NCBI GenBank assembly: GCA_033032175.1
Contig: CM065304.1
Coordinates: 8,804,001 to 8,868,000 of the forward strand
Length of the DNA stretch: 64,000 nucleotides
Direction of reading: 5' to 3'
Source of the DNA: Saturnia japonica
Lineage: Eukaryota > Arthropoda > Insecta > Lepidoptera > Saturniidae
A program made the translations under genes and the position numbers. Positions 48,120 to 61,322 of the stretch are shown in pieces. The notes beneath the pieces are model-generated. The model had not been told where the DNA came from, ran no database searches, and was given only the letters and a program-made list of their open reading frames with translations. How positions within the stretch are numbered: position 1 is the stretch's first letter; each line of letters begins with the position of its first letter.

Positions 48120-48790
48120 ATGGCGAGGAGCCACTTAAATGTAATTTTTTTTACATTTGTGTAACAAGTGGATAAATATTGATCGCTTTAGTAACTTTGT
48201 ATATCATAGGGCTTAAATAATGGTAATGGCGACTAGCCAATTCTGTTCTTCGTGAATGATCAGGGCATACCTGACCATATCTGCGCTTTGAAATAGTGTA
48301 ATTATCTTCATAGACCAAGTGATCATGTTTCATAAAAATTACATGAAGCATAAATAATTTACGACAAGAGAGTATATCACACAATTCTCGGAGTCGGATA
48401 TAAAATAGGTTTCGAAATCATATCTTTTAATAATGCTCTTTGAGCTCTTTCAATTTTAATGAACAATGATTTAAATGAACTACCCCAAGCAGTGATCCAG
48501 TATGATAGTATGAATCGAGTGAGAGCAAAATAGACGATTCTTAGCGTCACCAGGTCTTGATCGGAGATTTTTGAAAATATAGATCATTTTTCTTATACGG
48601 GGCACTAAGCAATTAATTAGTTTCTCCCAAGAAAAAACACTTTCCACTAACACACTCAGATTTCTATCTATAAGGGTCAGAACGAGTTAGTTGCTGACAG
48701 GTGCAATGTTCAGTCTTATAGAAACCATATGTGTACGCCCGAATAGTATAATCTCTGGGAGGAAGCATCGAATACTTAAAACCGTAAGTA
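48120..48790 (-). pseudogene. Non-LTR retrotransposon, RT C-terminal remnant
   Basis: The - strand encodes, with breaks, LSYWITAWGSSFKSLFIKIE, RAQRALLKDM, then CDILSCRKLFMLHVIFMKHD (48151-48384) and ASRHYHYLSPMIY. This is the conserved tail after the polymerase domain of jockey-type insect LINEs. Stops interrupt it. Confidence 0.65.
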
Positions 48791-48794
48791 ATGT

Positions 48795-48841
48795 CACAAG
48801 ATGTCTTATGTGACGCAGAAGAAGTTGCGCGGGTCAGCTGG
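48795..48841 (+). mobile_element. Helitron-like family B, isolated 3' end
   Basis: AGTTGCGCGGGTCAGCTGG followed by T; the upstream part of the element is missing. Confidence 0.6.
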
Positions 48842-50083
48842 TTATATTATAAAATGTAATGATTATTACATTTTATATTGAAGATTGAATTTATAATACC
48901 CATGAATAATTTATCTTTTGATTGGTGAAAGAATACTCCACCCAGAATGATCTGCCGTTGGGTTCCAACTCAGTGGGTTGCCTCGAACAATCTTGATCTA
49001 ATATTAAAAGAGGTATTCAATATGCGAGGGCTCGAGCTAGAATTATCCTTCAAGCCCATCGTTGACTCCTTATATGGCTGCATGGGTCACAGAGCATACA
49101 TGTTGTTACGGCTTTTCATTTATTTTATTTTTCACGTATTTTTGAGTACTTCAGAAAATTACTATATCGTTGCTATGTTTTGGGGAGTCCAAGCCTGGTG
49201 AAACTGTCAAAAGGCTAATAGTATAGTCAGTTCGAAAAAAAAAAGTTAGGGAGTAATTGCTTAAAAACCATAAATGTAAAAACACCACTTCGACAATATT
49301 GCTAATACGTTGACATACATTGTCTGATTTCGAAATAAAAATCAGCGATGCGATCCACCACGATGACAGTAGCAGAATATAGTCTAGAACGATTGCTTTA
49401 CCATCCGGTATGTATACATAATGGATACTATGCAATATGCATATTGTGTAAACATTACTTTAAAGACAGTAAATTTTTTCACGTATTGTCAAGTCATCTT
49501 TATTTGCATCGTTTGCATTTTACATTAGCGCACATGCACATAACAATGTCTACATAATAGAATCTACTGATCTGTAAAATAAATCAAATTAATTTATGTA
49601 TTTAATGAGAAGACCAACATTTTTTTAAATAACATGGATAAGGAATTAAAATTAAACACGGTCAGTTTGATTCGCATTTCTTGCGCGTTATAAGCTTTAA
49701 AATAATTTATAATAGCTTGTTTTTAAAAAGCTTTTTATTAATATTTTTATATGTGTAATATATAGATAATAATATTTATTAGATTATAAATTCCAAACTA
49801 CATTTGAATTATTTAAGCTTAAACAGCTTAATGAAGTTTATCATACAGTCCGATTATAACATGGAATAGAACATACGACACTTTTTATTTGTATTTATTT
49901 TTAATCATTTATTCCTTAAGTATTGGACAGGTAAAAGCTAGTCATAAATGACACAAACATCTTAGCATTCCATGGATTCACTGTGCGGGTGTCGGGTCCA
50001 TCGTGTAGCAGACAGTGGGAACACGAGCAGTCCCCGGGACCTGCGACCCAGGTGTAGGTTTAAGGGGCCCCTTATGATGCACA

Positions 50084-50397
50084 TCAGCGCTCACCTTGAG
50101 TGCCTGCGATACCCTCCCTGCCAAGCCAGATTTGGTAAGAGTCTGTTAATGCTGCTTTAGATACCCGTTCTAAAATAGAACTTACTGCAGTTCCCGACAG
50201 GCCGATGTCTTTTAACAAGTTATAGAGAAATTTCCCTGGAATACCTCTCGCTCCCATTTCCACCGCATATAAGTAAACCGCATAGCCGTTCTTGGTTAAC
50301 TCGTTACATAGATCGTAATATTTATTCATTTTTATTGCGTGGTCTTTAGATATATTAGTTTCCCACGGTACAGTAAGCTCTACAAGTACATAAGTTG
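50084..50397 (-). pseudogene. Non-LTR retrotransposon ORF2 tail
   Basis: A - strand frame reads ELTVPWETNISKDHAIK, KYYDLCNELTKNGY, LYAVEMGARGIPGK and SKAALTDSYQIWLGRE. It matches the ELTVPWE...KY..L...G......EVG.RG tail found after reverse transcriptase in several LINE groups. No RT domain accompanies it. Confidence 0.6.
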
Positions 50398-50689
50398 TTT
50401 ATGGAATTGAAGTTTTGACTCTAGTTCTGTGGCACATTTGCCTTTCGGGAGAAATACTAAAAAAATCATGAAAATTAATAAGCTCGGTCGAGTTCATGGA
50501 GGCTTCTTTCAAGGCCAAATATATTTTTCGGGATCCTTCCACATAAGCTTTTAAAGTACAACTTCTTAACCAATCTTTTCACTCCATCTACAACAAGTAC
50601 AACGGAAACAAGTGTACATCTCTCTTTTAAGTATTTATTTATCCATTTATCTACACATAAATAAGGAATTGGAAACAGTGCAAGCATTT

Positions 50690-52020
50690 AATTACCACAA
50701 TCAAGACGTAAATAAAGTCTATTGTTTTACCATAGTAGCTGTGGAACTTAATTGCAGTTTTACTGCAGATCGATCTTAAATAAACAGACGGTTACACGAA
50801 GGTACAATTATCTGTGTTGTAGTGATGGCTAACTTTTTAATCGACATGTTAAGGAAGATATTATTTTCATAGGATAATAAAAAATTATAGTCATCTCGGA
50901 ATTGTTTGATTTTTGTACCTAGACGTATTATAATAAAATTGTTTATCTAAATTGTTTCAACAAATATTAAACACAAAAAAGTTGTATAAAAGAATCGATA
51001 GTCTAGTGAATCTGTAATTTATTTCTTGGAAAAAAATACACCAAGTATTCGATTTAGATTAAAAACAATTTTAAAAATCAAATGATAAATAGTAAACTTT
51101 ACCATCACTAGTAGGCCGCTATTGCACTTCCTTGAACATAAACTAACGGGCCGGGCTATACGTGTTATATACCCCATAATATAAGCCAGGATAACAAAAA
51201 CATAAACACGCCTAGATCACAAAATTTGTTTTATATATCAATTTCTTTTTATTAATTTTATTTCAGTAGTAATACAAAACATTTGCCAATTTAAACAATA
51301 AGGAAAAGCAGCTTACAGAAAAATAACTATAGTTTTAAAAAAACATGAAAATAAAACAAATTATTAAGGATTTTTAATATGAAAATTTAGGGTATATTTT
51401 TTTAATTAGTTTTTAAAATAAGTTTGTAATTATTCTATATCTAACTCGCGCTAGCGACTTAGCTTACATTTAATATATTGGAAGTGGATTGTTATTTACC
51501 AACTTTAAGCTGTCTCTACCCAATATAACCAGTATTCTATAAGGTAAAAGTTAATATTGTAAATAGATTACATAACTACTCGGACAATCAAAGTAACTCC
51601 CAATTAAAACTTTTCTCGGTTTGTTGTTTTTTAATCGTAATTTCATCACTATTGCTTAATCCCTACACAAAAGCGTAATAATTTGTGGTCTAAATCCTGC
51701 CTTGAATTAGGTTTTATGTGATTATGTGAATTAATTAAAATGTGAAAAATATAAGTAAATCAAATCAAATTTATTAATTACCAATTTAATCATTATACGG
51801 ATTTTTGTTGTAAGATGTATATTCTTATGCTATATAGAGTGCGTAAGAATTTTGTGAATTATGTTTAATGGGTCTTAATCACAATACCTAAATTAAAACG
51901 TTACCAAAATGATTTGTCTTCTGGTAGCACAATAATGAAGGGTCTGTTATTAGCATCATAAATCAACGTGTGAATAAAAATAACCTCATTAGGTGAAATA
52001 AATAATATAAACATAAAAAT
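50690..52020. other. AT-rich, nothing recognised
   Basis: No supported gene or element. Confidence 0.5.
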
Positions 52021-52024
52021 CTAA

Positions 52025-52340
52025 ACTAATATAATAAAGCGGAATTTTTTGTTTGTTTGTGTGTTTAAACACGCCAATCTCTAGAACTACCAGTCGGATT
52101 TGAAAAATTATTTTTGTATATGATAGCCAGACTCTCGGGGAATAATATAGATTATTTAAGATTAGACTACAACACTCAAATAGCCTTAAATAAAGATTTT
52201 TGTTACGTAAGTCGAAAGTCGAGGCCCTCCTGAACTGTTCAAACCGCGTGCGCTGGCGTAATCGTTAAAAGTACTTAGTAGTAGAAGTAGTAGTTTTCCT
52301 TTAATACTGAGTGCGGCTCGGCCGCTCATATATTGTCTAT
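52025..52340 (+). mobile_element. Helitron-like family C, 3'-truncated
   Basis: TAATATAATAAAGCGGAATT, CTACCAGTCGGATTTG and GTTACGTAAGTCGAAAGTCG match 17003-17735; the CTAG end is absent. Confidence 0.65.
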
Positions 52341-52429
52341 TAAATAAGCTAGATCATGACTTGTAAAAAGTGACATGGACTTGCAAAAAGTGATTTTTCA
52401 TCGGCTAATTTGTTTCTAGCCCTCGCCAG

Positions 52430-53222
52430 GTGCTTCTGTGGCTTGTGCGTTATGGTCGCAGTTTAAACTTTTTTTTTTAACGTGGAGAACCCTCCGAAAG
52501 AGTGTGCTGCGTGGTATCATTGGCAGCACTGCGCTCATGACACGCGGTGGTCGACTCCCTCCGTGCGATCCGGTGTGGGAACCATACGAAACAACTACGT
52601 CCAGACAGCACCTGCACCAGTCGAAACGTGAGGGAGCCACGCTACCTAATACACCACTCTCTTAGGACCGGGCGGACGGCGTCTAGTGTATATTTACCAT
52701 ACCGCGCGTCCGCCAGGTCCTCCCCCCATCTCCCAATCACCCCCTCCTTTAGGGCCCTCCTCATATTTGCTACCTTTGTGGGAGCTGGAGGCTCCCTTCT
52801 TTCCCTCCTCGCCGCCGTGTCCCTTCTATACACTGCGGCGAGCACCTCCGCCTCCAACTCCCACGGCGGGGAGCCGGCGAGCACAAAGGCTGCCTCCACG
52901 GACACCGATCTGTACCCGCGGATGGCTCTCAGCGCCACCACACGCTGCGCTGCACGCAGCACTCGTCTATTAGTGGCGCTGAGAGTATCCACCCAGATCG
53001 GTGCCCCGTACACGACCATGCTCCGCACGACTCCCATTAATAAGCGACGGCATCTCGCGCCCGGTCCCCCCGAATTCGGGAGGAGCCGACCAAGAGCCGC
53101 CGCCGCTCCCACCAACCGCGGTTCGAGTCCCTTGAAATGGGACTCGAACCGCCAACGTCCGTCCAGGATGAAGCCCAGATATTTCATCTGGGCCCCAACC
53201 CGGACCCTCTCCCCCTCAACTT
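52430..53222 (-). pseudogene. R1-like LINE fragment, end of reverse transcriptase and cysteine motif
   Basis: The - strand frame 53187-52642 encodes MKYLGFILDGRWRFESHFKG, then LGRLLPNSGGPGARCRRLL and VVRSMVVYGAPIWVD, the post-YADD thumb region of R1-clade LINEs. Beyond a stop, a second frame has LTFRLVQVLSGRSCF, with CHERSAANDTTQHTL after it: the region of the C-terminal Cys/His motif, degenerate. High GC (about 60%) marks it against the surroundings. Truncated at both ends. Confidence 0.85.
53118..53152. repeat. Perfect 14-bp hairpin inside the R1-like fragment
   Basis: GCGGTTCGAGTCCC (53118-53131) and its exact complement at 53139-53152 around loop TTGAAAT. Confidence 0.9.
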
Positions 53223-53382
53223 GTATCTAGGCCCCAGGTCGCAGTTTAAACTTAACCTAACCGTTATAGTGCGGAACCAACTCGATAACAATATGGTTAG
53301 TTTATAAACCAATAAAAATATAAGCGTTAGATTGCAAAGTTATGTCCATTCACAATCTATCGACAGTTTACAAACTGACTGT

Positions 53383-53631
53383 CGGCCGTTTTCAATAACC
53401 TATGTATCCGTTGTTCAATTACTAAAAATAGACAAATAATTAACCATTGACATTTTTTTTTCAATAACCTCTCATAGAATAGTTTTTCGTATCTACATAA
53501 TATATAGCCATATACTATAGCTTGAATAGATTAGAGGGAAGCCAATATCTGTCTTAAGTTAAAGATAATACTTATTACAAATATGTACTAATATGGGATA
53601 CTAAACTGAGATATGTTATTGAAAACGGACG
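53383..53631. mobile_element. MITE, about 250 bp
   Basis: Inverted ends CCGTTTTCAATAAC (53386) and GTTATTGAAAACGG (53615-53628). A related copy sits at 59259-59793. Internal CAATAACCT and ATAGTTTTTCGTATCTACAT are shared. Confidence 0.75.
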
Positions 53632-54056
53632 TATATTGATAATAAAAACTAACGATTGGAAATTATTCGGATATTATTCTACTCCTTCATAACATCCTTA
53701 ATAACAGAATAATAATTACTTAGAGGTTTTTAATATATGTATTATATCGCTCTGTTAGAACAAATAATAAAATAAAAAATGGGTGCGTGTACTTATGTAC
53801 GTGCGTGAGAAGTTATACTTCTTTGGCATCATTAAAAAATAGTTTTTAATTGCATGCAAATAATTAATTACAATAAAATAATAGAAGGATTGGAAAAGGA
53901 TAATCAACAAAGTTCATTTTAAATTTGAAAAATTAAATAAATAAATATTTATTTTCTTACATTAAGTCTAACATAAATTGTCTTATTATTCGAATTGTAT
54001 TTTTAATTAAATGATGTCCACTTCCATAGTATCTTCCGGTAATGTCTGAATCGGAA

Positions 54057-54060
54057 CTTA

Positions 54061-54100
<40 letters not shown>

Positions 54101-54560
54101 AAAAACCCAATTTAGAGAATAATAAATATATAAGACATAATTTGTACTAAATATTATAAGATTCTTAATTTTAAATGTTTATTTTTGATTATTTAATATT
54201 TTAAAAATAAATTTAATAATAAATTCAAAAATTGAATTTAAGGTTGGTCATTTTTTAAATATTTTTATTGATTTCTTAATTTAATATTCACTTTTCATTT
54301 TTATCAAAAAAAAATAATTAAATTTATTTAGTTATTTTTATAAATATTTATTATTTATTCAATTTAATAGCAAATATTAAAAATTAATATTATAAATTGA
54401 TGTTCAATTTTAATTTCTATCACAAACTATTTATTAAATATTTTATTAAATTTATTTCTTTATTTTGTAAATATTAAATAACCAATAATAAGTATTTAAC
54501 ATTAATAATTTAATAATATTTAGTGTTAATTATATTAAATAAAAGTATTTTAATTTATAT
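54057..54560. repeat. (AT)n tract and extremely AT-rich block
   Basis: Alternating AT at about 54068-54096, then nearly 450 bases of TTTATT/AATAAT-type sequence with few G or C. No gene. Confidence 0.8.
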
Positions 54561-55735
54561 CAATAAATAATACATACGGATAGTTAACCTCAATTATATT
54601 GGAGCACTTGAAAAAGTATATAAGCACAATTTTTTTCACTAATATTCACAAATAGTAAGTAATATCAATCAAAATATTCAATTTAAATCACTACTGAATA
54701 TAATTTATTAGCACATATATAATTCGCACTTGTATGAAACTAAAACACGTGTTGGGAATGTATAAACTAGAAACATGTTGATAAATATGAAAACAGTGAT
54801 CAGAGGTGACGAGCGTACCGACATGCGCGACTAATATCGAGGTTCAATTTCTATTTTGTTGGTAGCTTTTTTTTCGTGACTTAATGAGCGGTTAAGTAGA
54901 CAACTTCATACTGTTAATTTTGTGTCACAGATGCGCGCGTATCTTAAAATTTCAGTCTCATCATTTTTTCATAACGCGCCTCATGAAGTATAACTTAAAT
55001 AAAATATTATTTTTATAACTTTGTAAACAATAACTAAAAGTTTATATAAAAAAAACTAAATCAACGCGACTCGGGACTTCAGACCACTCGTATTACGCAT
55101 AAAACAGCTTATACAAGTCTGGTCGACAGACAGCTAGGCCAATTCGATCACGATCGTAGTCGTGAAAATCAGGACTTGCATTGACCATGTGTATTCTATC
55201 TCGTTCTCTCGCAGGCAGGTGTAAATGTATGTGTTTGTCTCTTTTAGTGTTGGTCGGGCACTTTTTCCCATGTAGCTCCTATCCCGCGATAAGGAACGTC
55301 CTTCCAATATATAAAAGAAAAATAAATTATGTCTTAAGGAGCGCTAGAACTTTTTATTTTCCTACTAAGATTTACTTACAATAATTGTTTATATTACGTT
55401 TCTATTTTTGATGGGTATGTACGAGTATCTAAATTGAGTATAAAATACATCAAAAATATGAACTGTAAGTATATTATTAATTTTGTATTTCTAATAAAAA
55501 TAAAAACATTTTTATGTGTTCGTTGCTGATAGTACAATTTTGGCAAGTAGTGAGTAAAGTTGGTGCGGACGCGATTATCTGCTCATCTGTAACGGGTATT
55601 ATTTACGAATTTGAATTTAACTTGTAACGCTCTTGACCGCTAGTGAAAGAAAACATCATGAGGGTTTCCTGATAATATTCTTAATAACAGAAAATTCAGA
55701 AATTTAGATTATCTCAAGAACATTATTTATCAGCG
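54561..55735. other. Intergenic, nothing firmly recognised
   Basis: A GC-richer patch at 55070-55310 (GTCTGGTCGACAGACAGCTA) might be a promoter or old element; I cannot decide. Confidence 0.35.
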
Positions 55736-55739
55736 TTTG

Positions 55740-55855
55740 AAATCGCCAACACATCATGGGGTACCGTGGTGATTAAGCCAGTTTGTTACATCGAAAAGAG
55801 GCCTACGGGCAGCAATGAGACATTATAGGCTGATATTATTAGATATAGGGTCATT
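55740..55855 (+). mobile_element. LINE 3' tail remnant
   Basis: GAGGCCTACGGGCAGCAATG then TTATAGGCTGA matches the ORF end of RTE-like elements (EAYGQQW..). Confidence 0.4.
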
Positions 55856-56639
55856 CACCTTGCTTCTACGACGTCGCGCATCCCTTTTCTAGGACAGAAC
55901 TTATTGTCATTTATTTTCAAAACTTTTTAAACAATTAATCTTATACTAATTATCTGTAGATTTTCAATTTTATTTTGATACGCGCATATAGTTTGATATT
56001 TAGTAGTATGTATCTATAAAATAATGGCGGTGCACTGCGGTTCCAAAGTCGTTTAATAGGCAGTAATTATTATCACCTCGTAGTTTTATTTTGCTCTTAT
56101 TATTGAAAATTCGTATAGCTTATCGTATGAGGAATAACATGTACTTCCCCTGTACAATATTTCATCAAAATTCATTCAAAAAAACTTGTTTTTTTTTTTT
56201 GTTACTATTGCTTTAAGTATTAAGGATTCTTTTAGCATATCGATTATGAAACAAAATATACATTCCAATTACAAAATTTTATTAAAGTTAGTTGAGAATT
56301 AATATAATAAATATAAAAAATAATAATATAATATAATATATTTTTCAACACACTTGCTCATAAAGTGGCTCTAATATCACCGCAATTAAGCACATAATGA
56401 CACCTGTAATCAAACTGTGACTTTTTCATTGCTATTATTCACAAGTGAGTTATAGTTTTTTTAATTTTATTGGTCGAGTTGCTTTGTTCTTAAAAAAGTT
56501 TCAATACAAAAAAGATAATGATCAATAGAACAAATAAATTAATGTAAGTACCTATTGCTTGCTCATTTCATACAACTTCGTATTTAAATAGATAATTTCA
56601 ACTTGTACGTGTTTAATAAATACAACTTTCACTTAATTT

Positions 56640-56770
56640 TTTTTTTTTTTAGATCTGACTATACTGTTAGCCTTAGGGGCCCTAAAGCCGCTGCGGCTTT
56701 TACAGCTTCACCGGACTTGGGGGCGAGCGCGGAGAGCACTCAGCCACGAAAGTTATAAGGACGATAAAGA
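56640..56770 (-). mobile_element. Dispersed repeat with poly-A end on - strand
   Basis: T-run, then GACTATACTGTTAGCCTTAG and GGGGGCGAGCGCGGAGAGC; same family as 15966-16110 and 22905-23062. Confidence 0.55.
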
Positions 56771-56974
56771 AAACTTTAAATTCCCCATTTTATACGTGGC
56801 TAAAACGCTATCTGCGGAAAGCCAAAAAAAAGAAACCTCATTCCTTTAGTCTATGGCCGATCGCCATTGTTAGATGCGCGCGCAAACTGATTAATTTTTC
56901 CCGCCATAGCGAAAAAAAATGATTTTTTATTATTATTTTCTTCACAAGTGTGTTGAAAAACGTCGTATGATACA

Positions 56975-57082
56975 GTGTGTATTGGTGATTACCGTCCTCG
57001 GCTCTCTTAAGACCCTCACGGCCTCACCTAACGGCTCGGGTCTCAATGGCGCCTCAGCGGTAATCACCAACATTACACACGT
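56975..57082. mobile_element. Tiny MITE
   Basis: Perfect inverted repeats TTGGTGATTACCG (56982-56994) and CGGTAATCACCAA (57058-57070) enclose a 63-bp GC-rich core; a TGTGT/ACACA pair outside extends the arms. Confidence 0.6.
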
Positions 57083-58309
57083 GTACCATAATGTACTATT
57101 GTAACTATAATTATTATGGCATAATACTTTTGATAATTTTTTACAAAAAAGAAAACCAACATCAATGTTTTTGAGGACTTTTCGTGACGTATCTTTGAAT
57201 TTGAAGTTCCAATACATATAGTAAAATGGGACCAACTTTGCGGTACCCTCTATCCAACAAGAAAATAATCATCCAATTCGGTTTATAAACAAAGAAATTA
57301 TGGCTAAGGCATAAAAAAACATTCGAATTGAGTAACATCCAGTCTTTTGTTGAAGTTAGTTAAAAAACTATAAGTAGTATTTTAATGATTGCAGTTAATA
57401 TTAACCCCCATATAAGGATAAAACATACACCGGGCTACCATATATGCACCCTAAAAAGAAGTGACTTGTGCGATAATGTTTTTATAATGTTTATTGAGTG
57501 TATAATAATAACCTATGGAGAAGTATCCACTGAACTATAAATATCACACCAAACGTCTATTTCAAGATATAACCGGTTAAAATAATTTCAAAGGAACATT
57601 GACCAGTTCTCATAGATTCTCAAGTTCGAGTCCTGGTTGACATCGAGTTTTTATAACGAACATGGTTATAAGTACCGCTTAACAGTGTGGTCTTAATGGG
57701 ATTTAAGAGAATCCATTATTAATATAATTACTGCAAAACTGTACATAACTGTACATAATAGTTGTTTTTAGTCACTACAGATCAGCTCTTTTAAAATACG
57801 GTTTTTAAAAAAAAATTAACCTAGTGTGATATTATAATGCAACAAATTGTTTCTCTGTCTTCATTTCTCTCGACAATGGTTTCAGGTATTAAGTTGAAAC
57901 TAAAATGAAATAATTTAAAATAAATTTTTAATAATTAATAACCTATGATCTCAAACTGCTGTAAAAAATAATCAAGATTGTAGGCTAACATGCTTAATAA
58001 AGAAATATTAAATACTTCATACTAAAAGTCTCACTCAGTCACCAATTATCATAACCTACAGGGTATTTCCAAGCTACATACAATTTTGAAAACCCTCCTA
58101 CAAGTTAGGCATATAATAGTAAAACCATGATCTGTATCTTTTACACGTATATTTTTAAAATAGAATAAATATTTTTGAATTCTTCTGTAACATTACATTA
58201 CTTACCGTAGTTTAAATATTAAAGTTAGTAGTAGTTCCTTTAGTTTTAGTTTTTAGTTGTTTCGATTTTTGTTTAATCTCTCTAGTTTACACAGATTTCT
58301 AGTATATTA
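57083..58309. other. AT-rich, nothing recognised
   Basis: No supported gene or repeat. Confidence 0.5.
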
Positions 58310-58788
58310 TCTATATACAATTAATAAAATTGAAGTGTCTGTTTGTAAGTTATAATAACAGCTTTTTACTAAATGCATATGAAAGTATATACGATACCTA
58401 TGACAAAAACCAAATTTAAATTTTTTGTCTGTTCGTCTGTTTGTCCGGGTAATATCCGAAACGGTTGGACCGATTTTGACGAGACTTTCAGTGTAACTTA
58501 AGCTACTTTTATATAAAAAAAATATTTAGGGTTCCGCACAAATAAAAATACTGGTCATGGTGAATCAATTCGGGCGCTTAAATGGCTTACGTTGTGTAAA
58601 CCATAAGAGATATAGCAAATTAATGTAACACAAAATTGTAGACGTTAAAGACCTACAAAAAATTCTGGGAGAGTATACATCTATCTTCTAAGAAACACGC
58701 ATTTTTGTCTTTCAAATTGCCGGGAGCGGGAGCAAGATTCGCGCGAGCATACTGTGGTCCACGTGAGCAAAGCCACGGGTACAGCTTG
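58310..58788 (+). mobile_element. Helitron-like family A, nearly complete
   Basis: Starts TCTATATACAATTAATAAAA after A; ends AGCCACGGGTACAGCTTG, where the terminal CTAG has become CTTG. Confidence 0.75.
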
Positions 58789-59258
58789 AAATATAATATA
58801 GTGTATTATATTGTACATGAAGACTTCTTTATCACCTATTTGTATTGTGTTTATATTATCCTGTTATGATTAACGCGTATTCTAAGAAATCGTGCTGGTA
58901 ATGAACTCTTTCCAAGTTGATTTTATATTGTTATTAGGTACTTCAAAAAAGTAATTATTGAATGAATAATGCTACAAGGAGAATAGTTTTTGTTGTTCCA
59001 GAGTTCGAATAAATTTTGTAGGTAATTTTATTTGGATGATAAAGTTTGTATTTCTACATTTTGTATATAATTATCGTCAGGATGCATGTTATTCATTTAT
59101 GGTATATACTCACCCAATCACATAATTCCACTATTTACTATTAATAAAAATAAACAAAGAAAAATAGACAGAAATAAATAAAACAGACAAAAGAAAAACA
59201 GTGGCGATCATTGAGAGATCTACAGTCTATCGCCATTCGCTGCTATCATGCCGACTAT

Positions 59259-59793
59259 CGGCTGTTTTCAATAACCTATCTATCCGTTGTTTCAGTTACT
59301 AAAGATAGATAAATATAACCTTTTGTCCTTACTTTTTTTCAATAACCTATCAACGGATAGTTTTTCGTATCTACATAACATATATCCATATCGTATAGCT
59401 ATTATTATTCACTAGTTGTTCCTGCGACTTCGTCCGCGTGGAATTTAGTATACGGCGACGGCGGCAAAGGGGAACATACGCGTGGGGCTTACTACTTTAT
59501 TTATTTTATTGTGTTTTATCGTATTAGTTTTTTTATTAGGTGTTATTGGTTTTGTAGTTTATATATTTTGTAATATCAGACCTATTTGATCCCAAGGAGA
59601 TTTGACGACAGGCAGGCGGCCGATCTTTAAAAAATAATTGAATAAGCCAAATCTAAATTCACAACATGATGACTTTAAGTAGGATAAGGCGTAAGAAGAT
59701 GATAATGTATTAGCTTGAATAGATAAGAGAGTAGCCGATACAAATAGGTACTAATCGGGGATATTAAACTCAGATATGTTATTGAAAACGGCT
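59259..59793. mobile_element. MITE related to 53383-53631, split by a nested insertion
   Basis: Ends CGGCTGTTTTCAATAACC and GTTATTGAAAACGGCTG. About 300 bp (59401-59712) interrupt it between two copies of TAGCT. The insert starts with an inverted CTAGTTGTTCCTGCGACTTC, a Helitron-like 3' end. Confidence 0.7.
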
Positions 59794-60031
59794 GTAAATG
59801 AAACCAAATGTTCACCAACTAATTCTGAAACGAGACGCTCCTTTATGCACTATGATTAATGATTATGCATAGGATCGCTAGTCGGGCTGTACCGTTATCA
59901 TTCTGCTATCGTTATTTCTTCGTCCTGTACTCGGCAGGGTACACCATAAGCAGGTGAGGTTGGATGGATGTATCAGTTTTCAAGTTGTCGTTCGACACCC
60001 CTTACATTCTACACTTAGTACACATAATGAA

Positions 60032-60900
60032 CTAGCAGTGTGCTCGCGGCTCCGCACGCGTTTGATATTACGCAGTAGCTATTTGTGTCCCGTAATTTAA
60101 TTTTTAATCACATTATTGACAGTTAATACACCTATCAATTGAAAAATGACATGTACTTCCAGTGTACGATTTTCAATAAAATTAGTTTAGGAAAGATTAA
60201 AAACGTTTTTTTTTTACATATTTCTGAAATTACTGTTGACGACTGTTCTATCCTATCAATTATGAAATCACGTATGCATTTCGACTACGGAATTTTATCA
60301 AAAGCGGTTGATAATTAAAACAAATAAAAAAAAATTGTTTTTTTAGCTTAGTGGTCGTTACCGAGACTGCTATGAGCGAGGTCTTGGGTTCGAATCCCAG
60401 GTCGAGCAAAGTGTTATTGGGTTTTTCCTATGAAATTCTCAGTAGCAGCTCGGAGTTTGGTTTCGTGCCCGATTAATGTCAATAGGCTCCTCGCCCCCTA
60501 TTACATGGACCCTAAAAACATAATCGGCGAACTGTGGGTGTACATTATAGTACACCTCTGCCTAACCCTTCGGGGAATACTGGCGTGATGGTATGTTAAT
60601 GCTTTTTCATATTTTTGACAATTCTTATAGCTTATGAATAATTATCGAATGACTTATTTATACTTCCCGTGTACAAAATTTCATAAAGATCGATTAAAAA
60701 TTAATGAAATTTTAAATTTTTGGTAATAATTTTTTTTACTTTTCATAAAAGTTTTATTTAAAATTCATATAATTCATTATTTATGGAATGACTTATACTT
60801 CTTGTGTAAAATATTTCATAAGAATCACTCAGGCCGTTTTTGAATTAATCTGGATATACAAATGGACGGACAAAAAAAAGGACATATTCGTGATCAGTAT
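60032..60900 (-). mobile_element. Helitron-like family E, inverted, carrying a nested SINE
   Basis: CTAGCAGTGTGCTCGCGGCT at 60032 is the inverted 3' terminus, shared with 20130. The interior continues after the SINE at 60345-60605. Confidence 0.6.
60345..60605 (+). mobile_element. tRNA-derived SINE (family SINE-2), good copy
   Basis: Head with an A-box-like CTTAGTGGTCGTTACCGAG and a canonical B box GGTTCGAATCC. The body has CAGCTCGGAGTTTGGTTTCG and ends with CTGCCTAACCCTTCGGGGAA. Confidence 0.75.
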
Positions 60901-61240
60901 CATTCATATAGTATGCCTATAGGCAAATTTGGACAAAAGATTAAAAGTACAGGCAGAACTGCAGATTTATTAATATGCAGAATATTATGTTTCACTTGTG
61001 ACCTAAGGTATAGAACGTAGGTAATAATCGAATTTGATAAAGTTGTATAACTGGATCTACAATCTACTCTTTTTACATTTAAAGCAGACTCACAATTAAT
61101 CTTAAACGATCACAGCCAAGAAGGAGTTATAATTGTTGATCATGTTGAATGTAAAATGTATATAAAAGCGATGTATTAATATCGAATAATTTTATCATGG
61201 GAATCACTAACATTTTTAAAGTGATTTTTTGTTGTTACAG

Positions 61241-61322
61241 ATTAATCGTAGCATTGAAACCTACCCTGTCTCCGCCAATTTAAACTATTTGATGATTGGG
61301 GAAAATGTCTTTCAGAAATTAC
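61241..61322 (+). CDS. Candidate exon upstream of the 62,213 exon
   Basis: Acceptor gttgttacag, donor GTGAGT, a single open phase of 27 codons plus one base: INRSIETYPVSANLNYLMIG, then ENVFQKL. Direct joining to 62213 would create TGA, so another exon must lie between. 61855-61919 (acceptor ttttag, donor gtaaaa, 65 bases) would restore the phase. Both exons are unproven. Confidence 0.3.

Noticed and set aside
52547..53230. + strand frame of 227 codons
   Set aside because: It is the shadow of the - strand R1-like reverse-transcriptase fragment in GC-rich DNA.
60345..60440. tRNA gene with a perfect B box
   Set aside because: It is the head of a 260-bp SINE with a second copy at 42395-42650.
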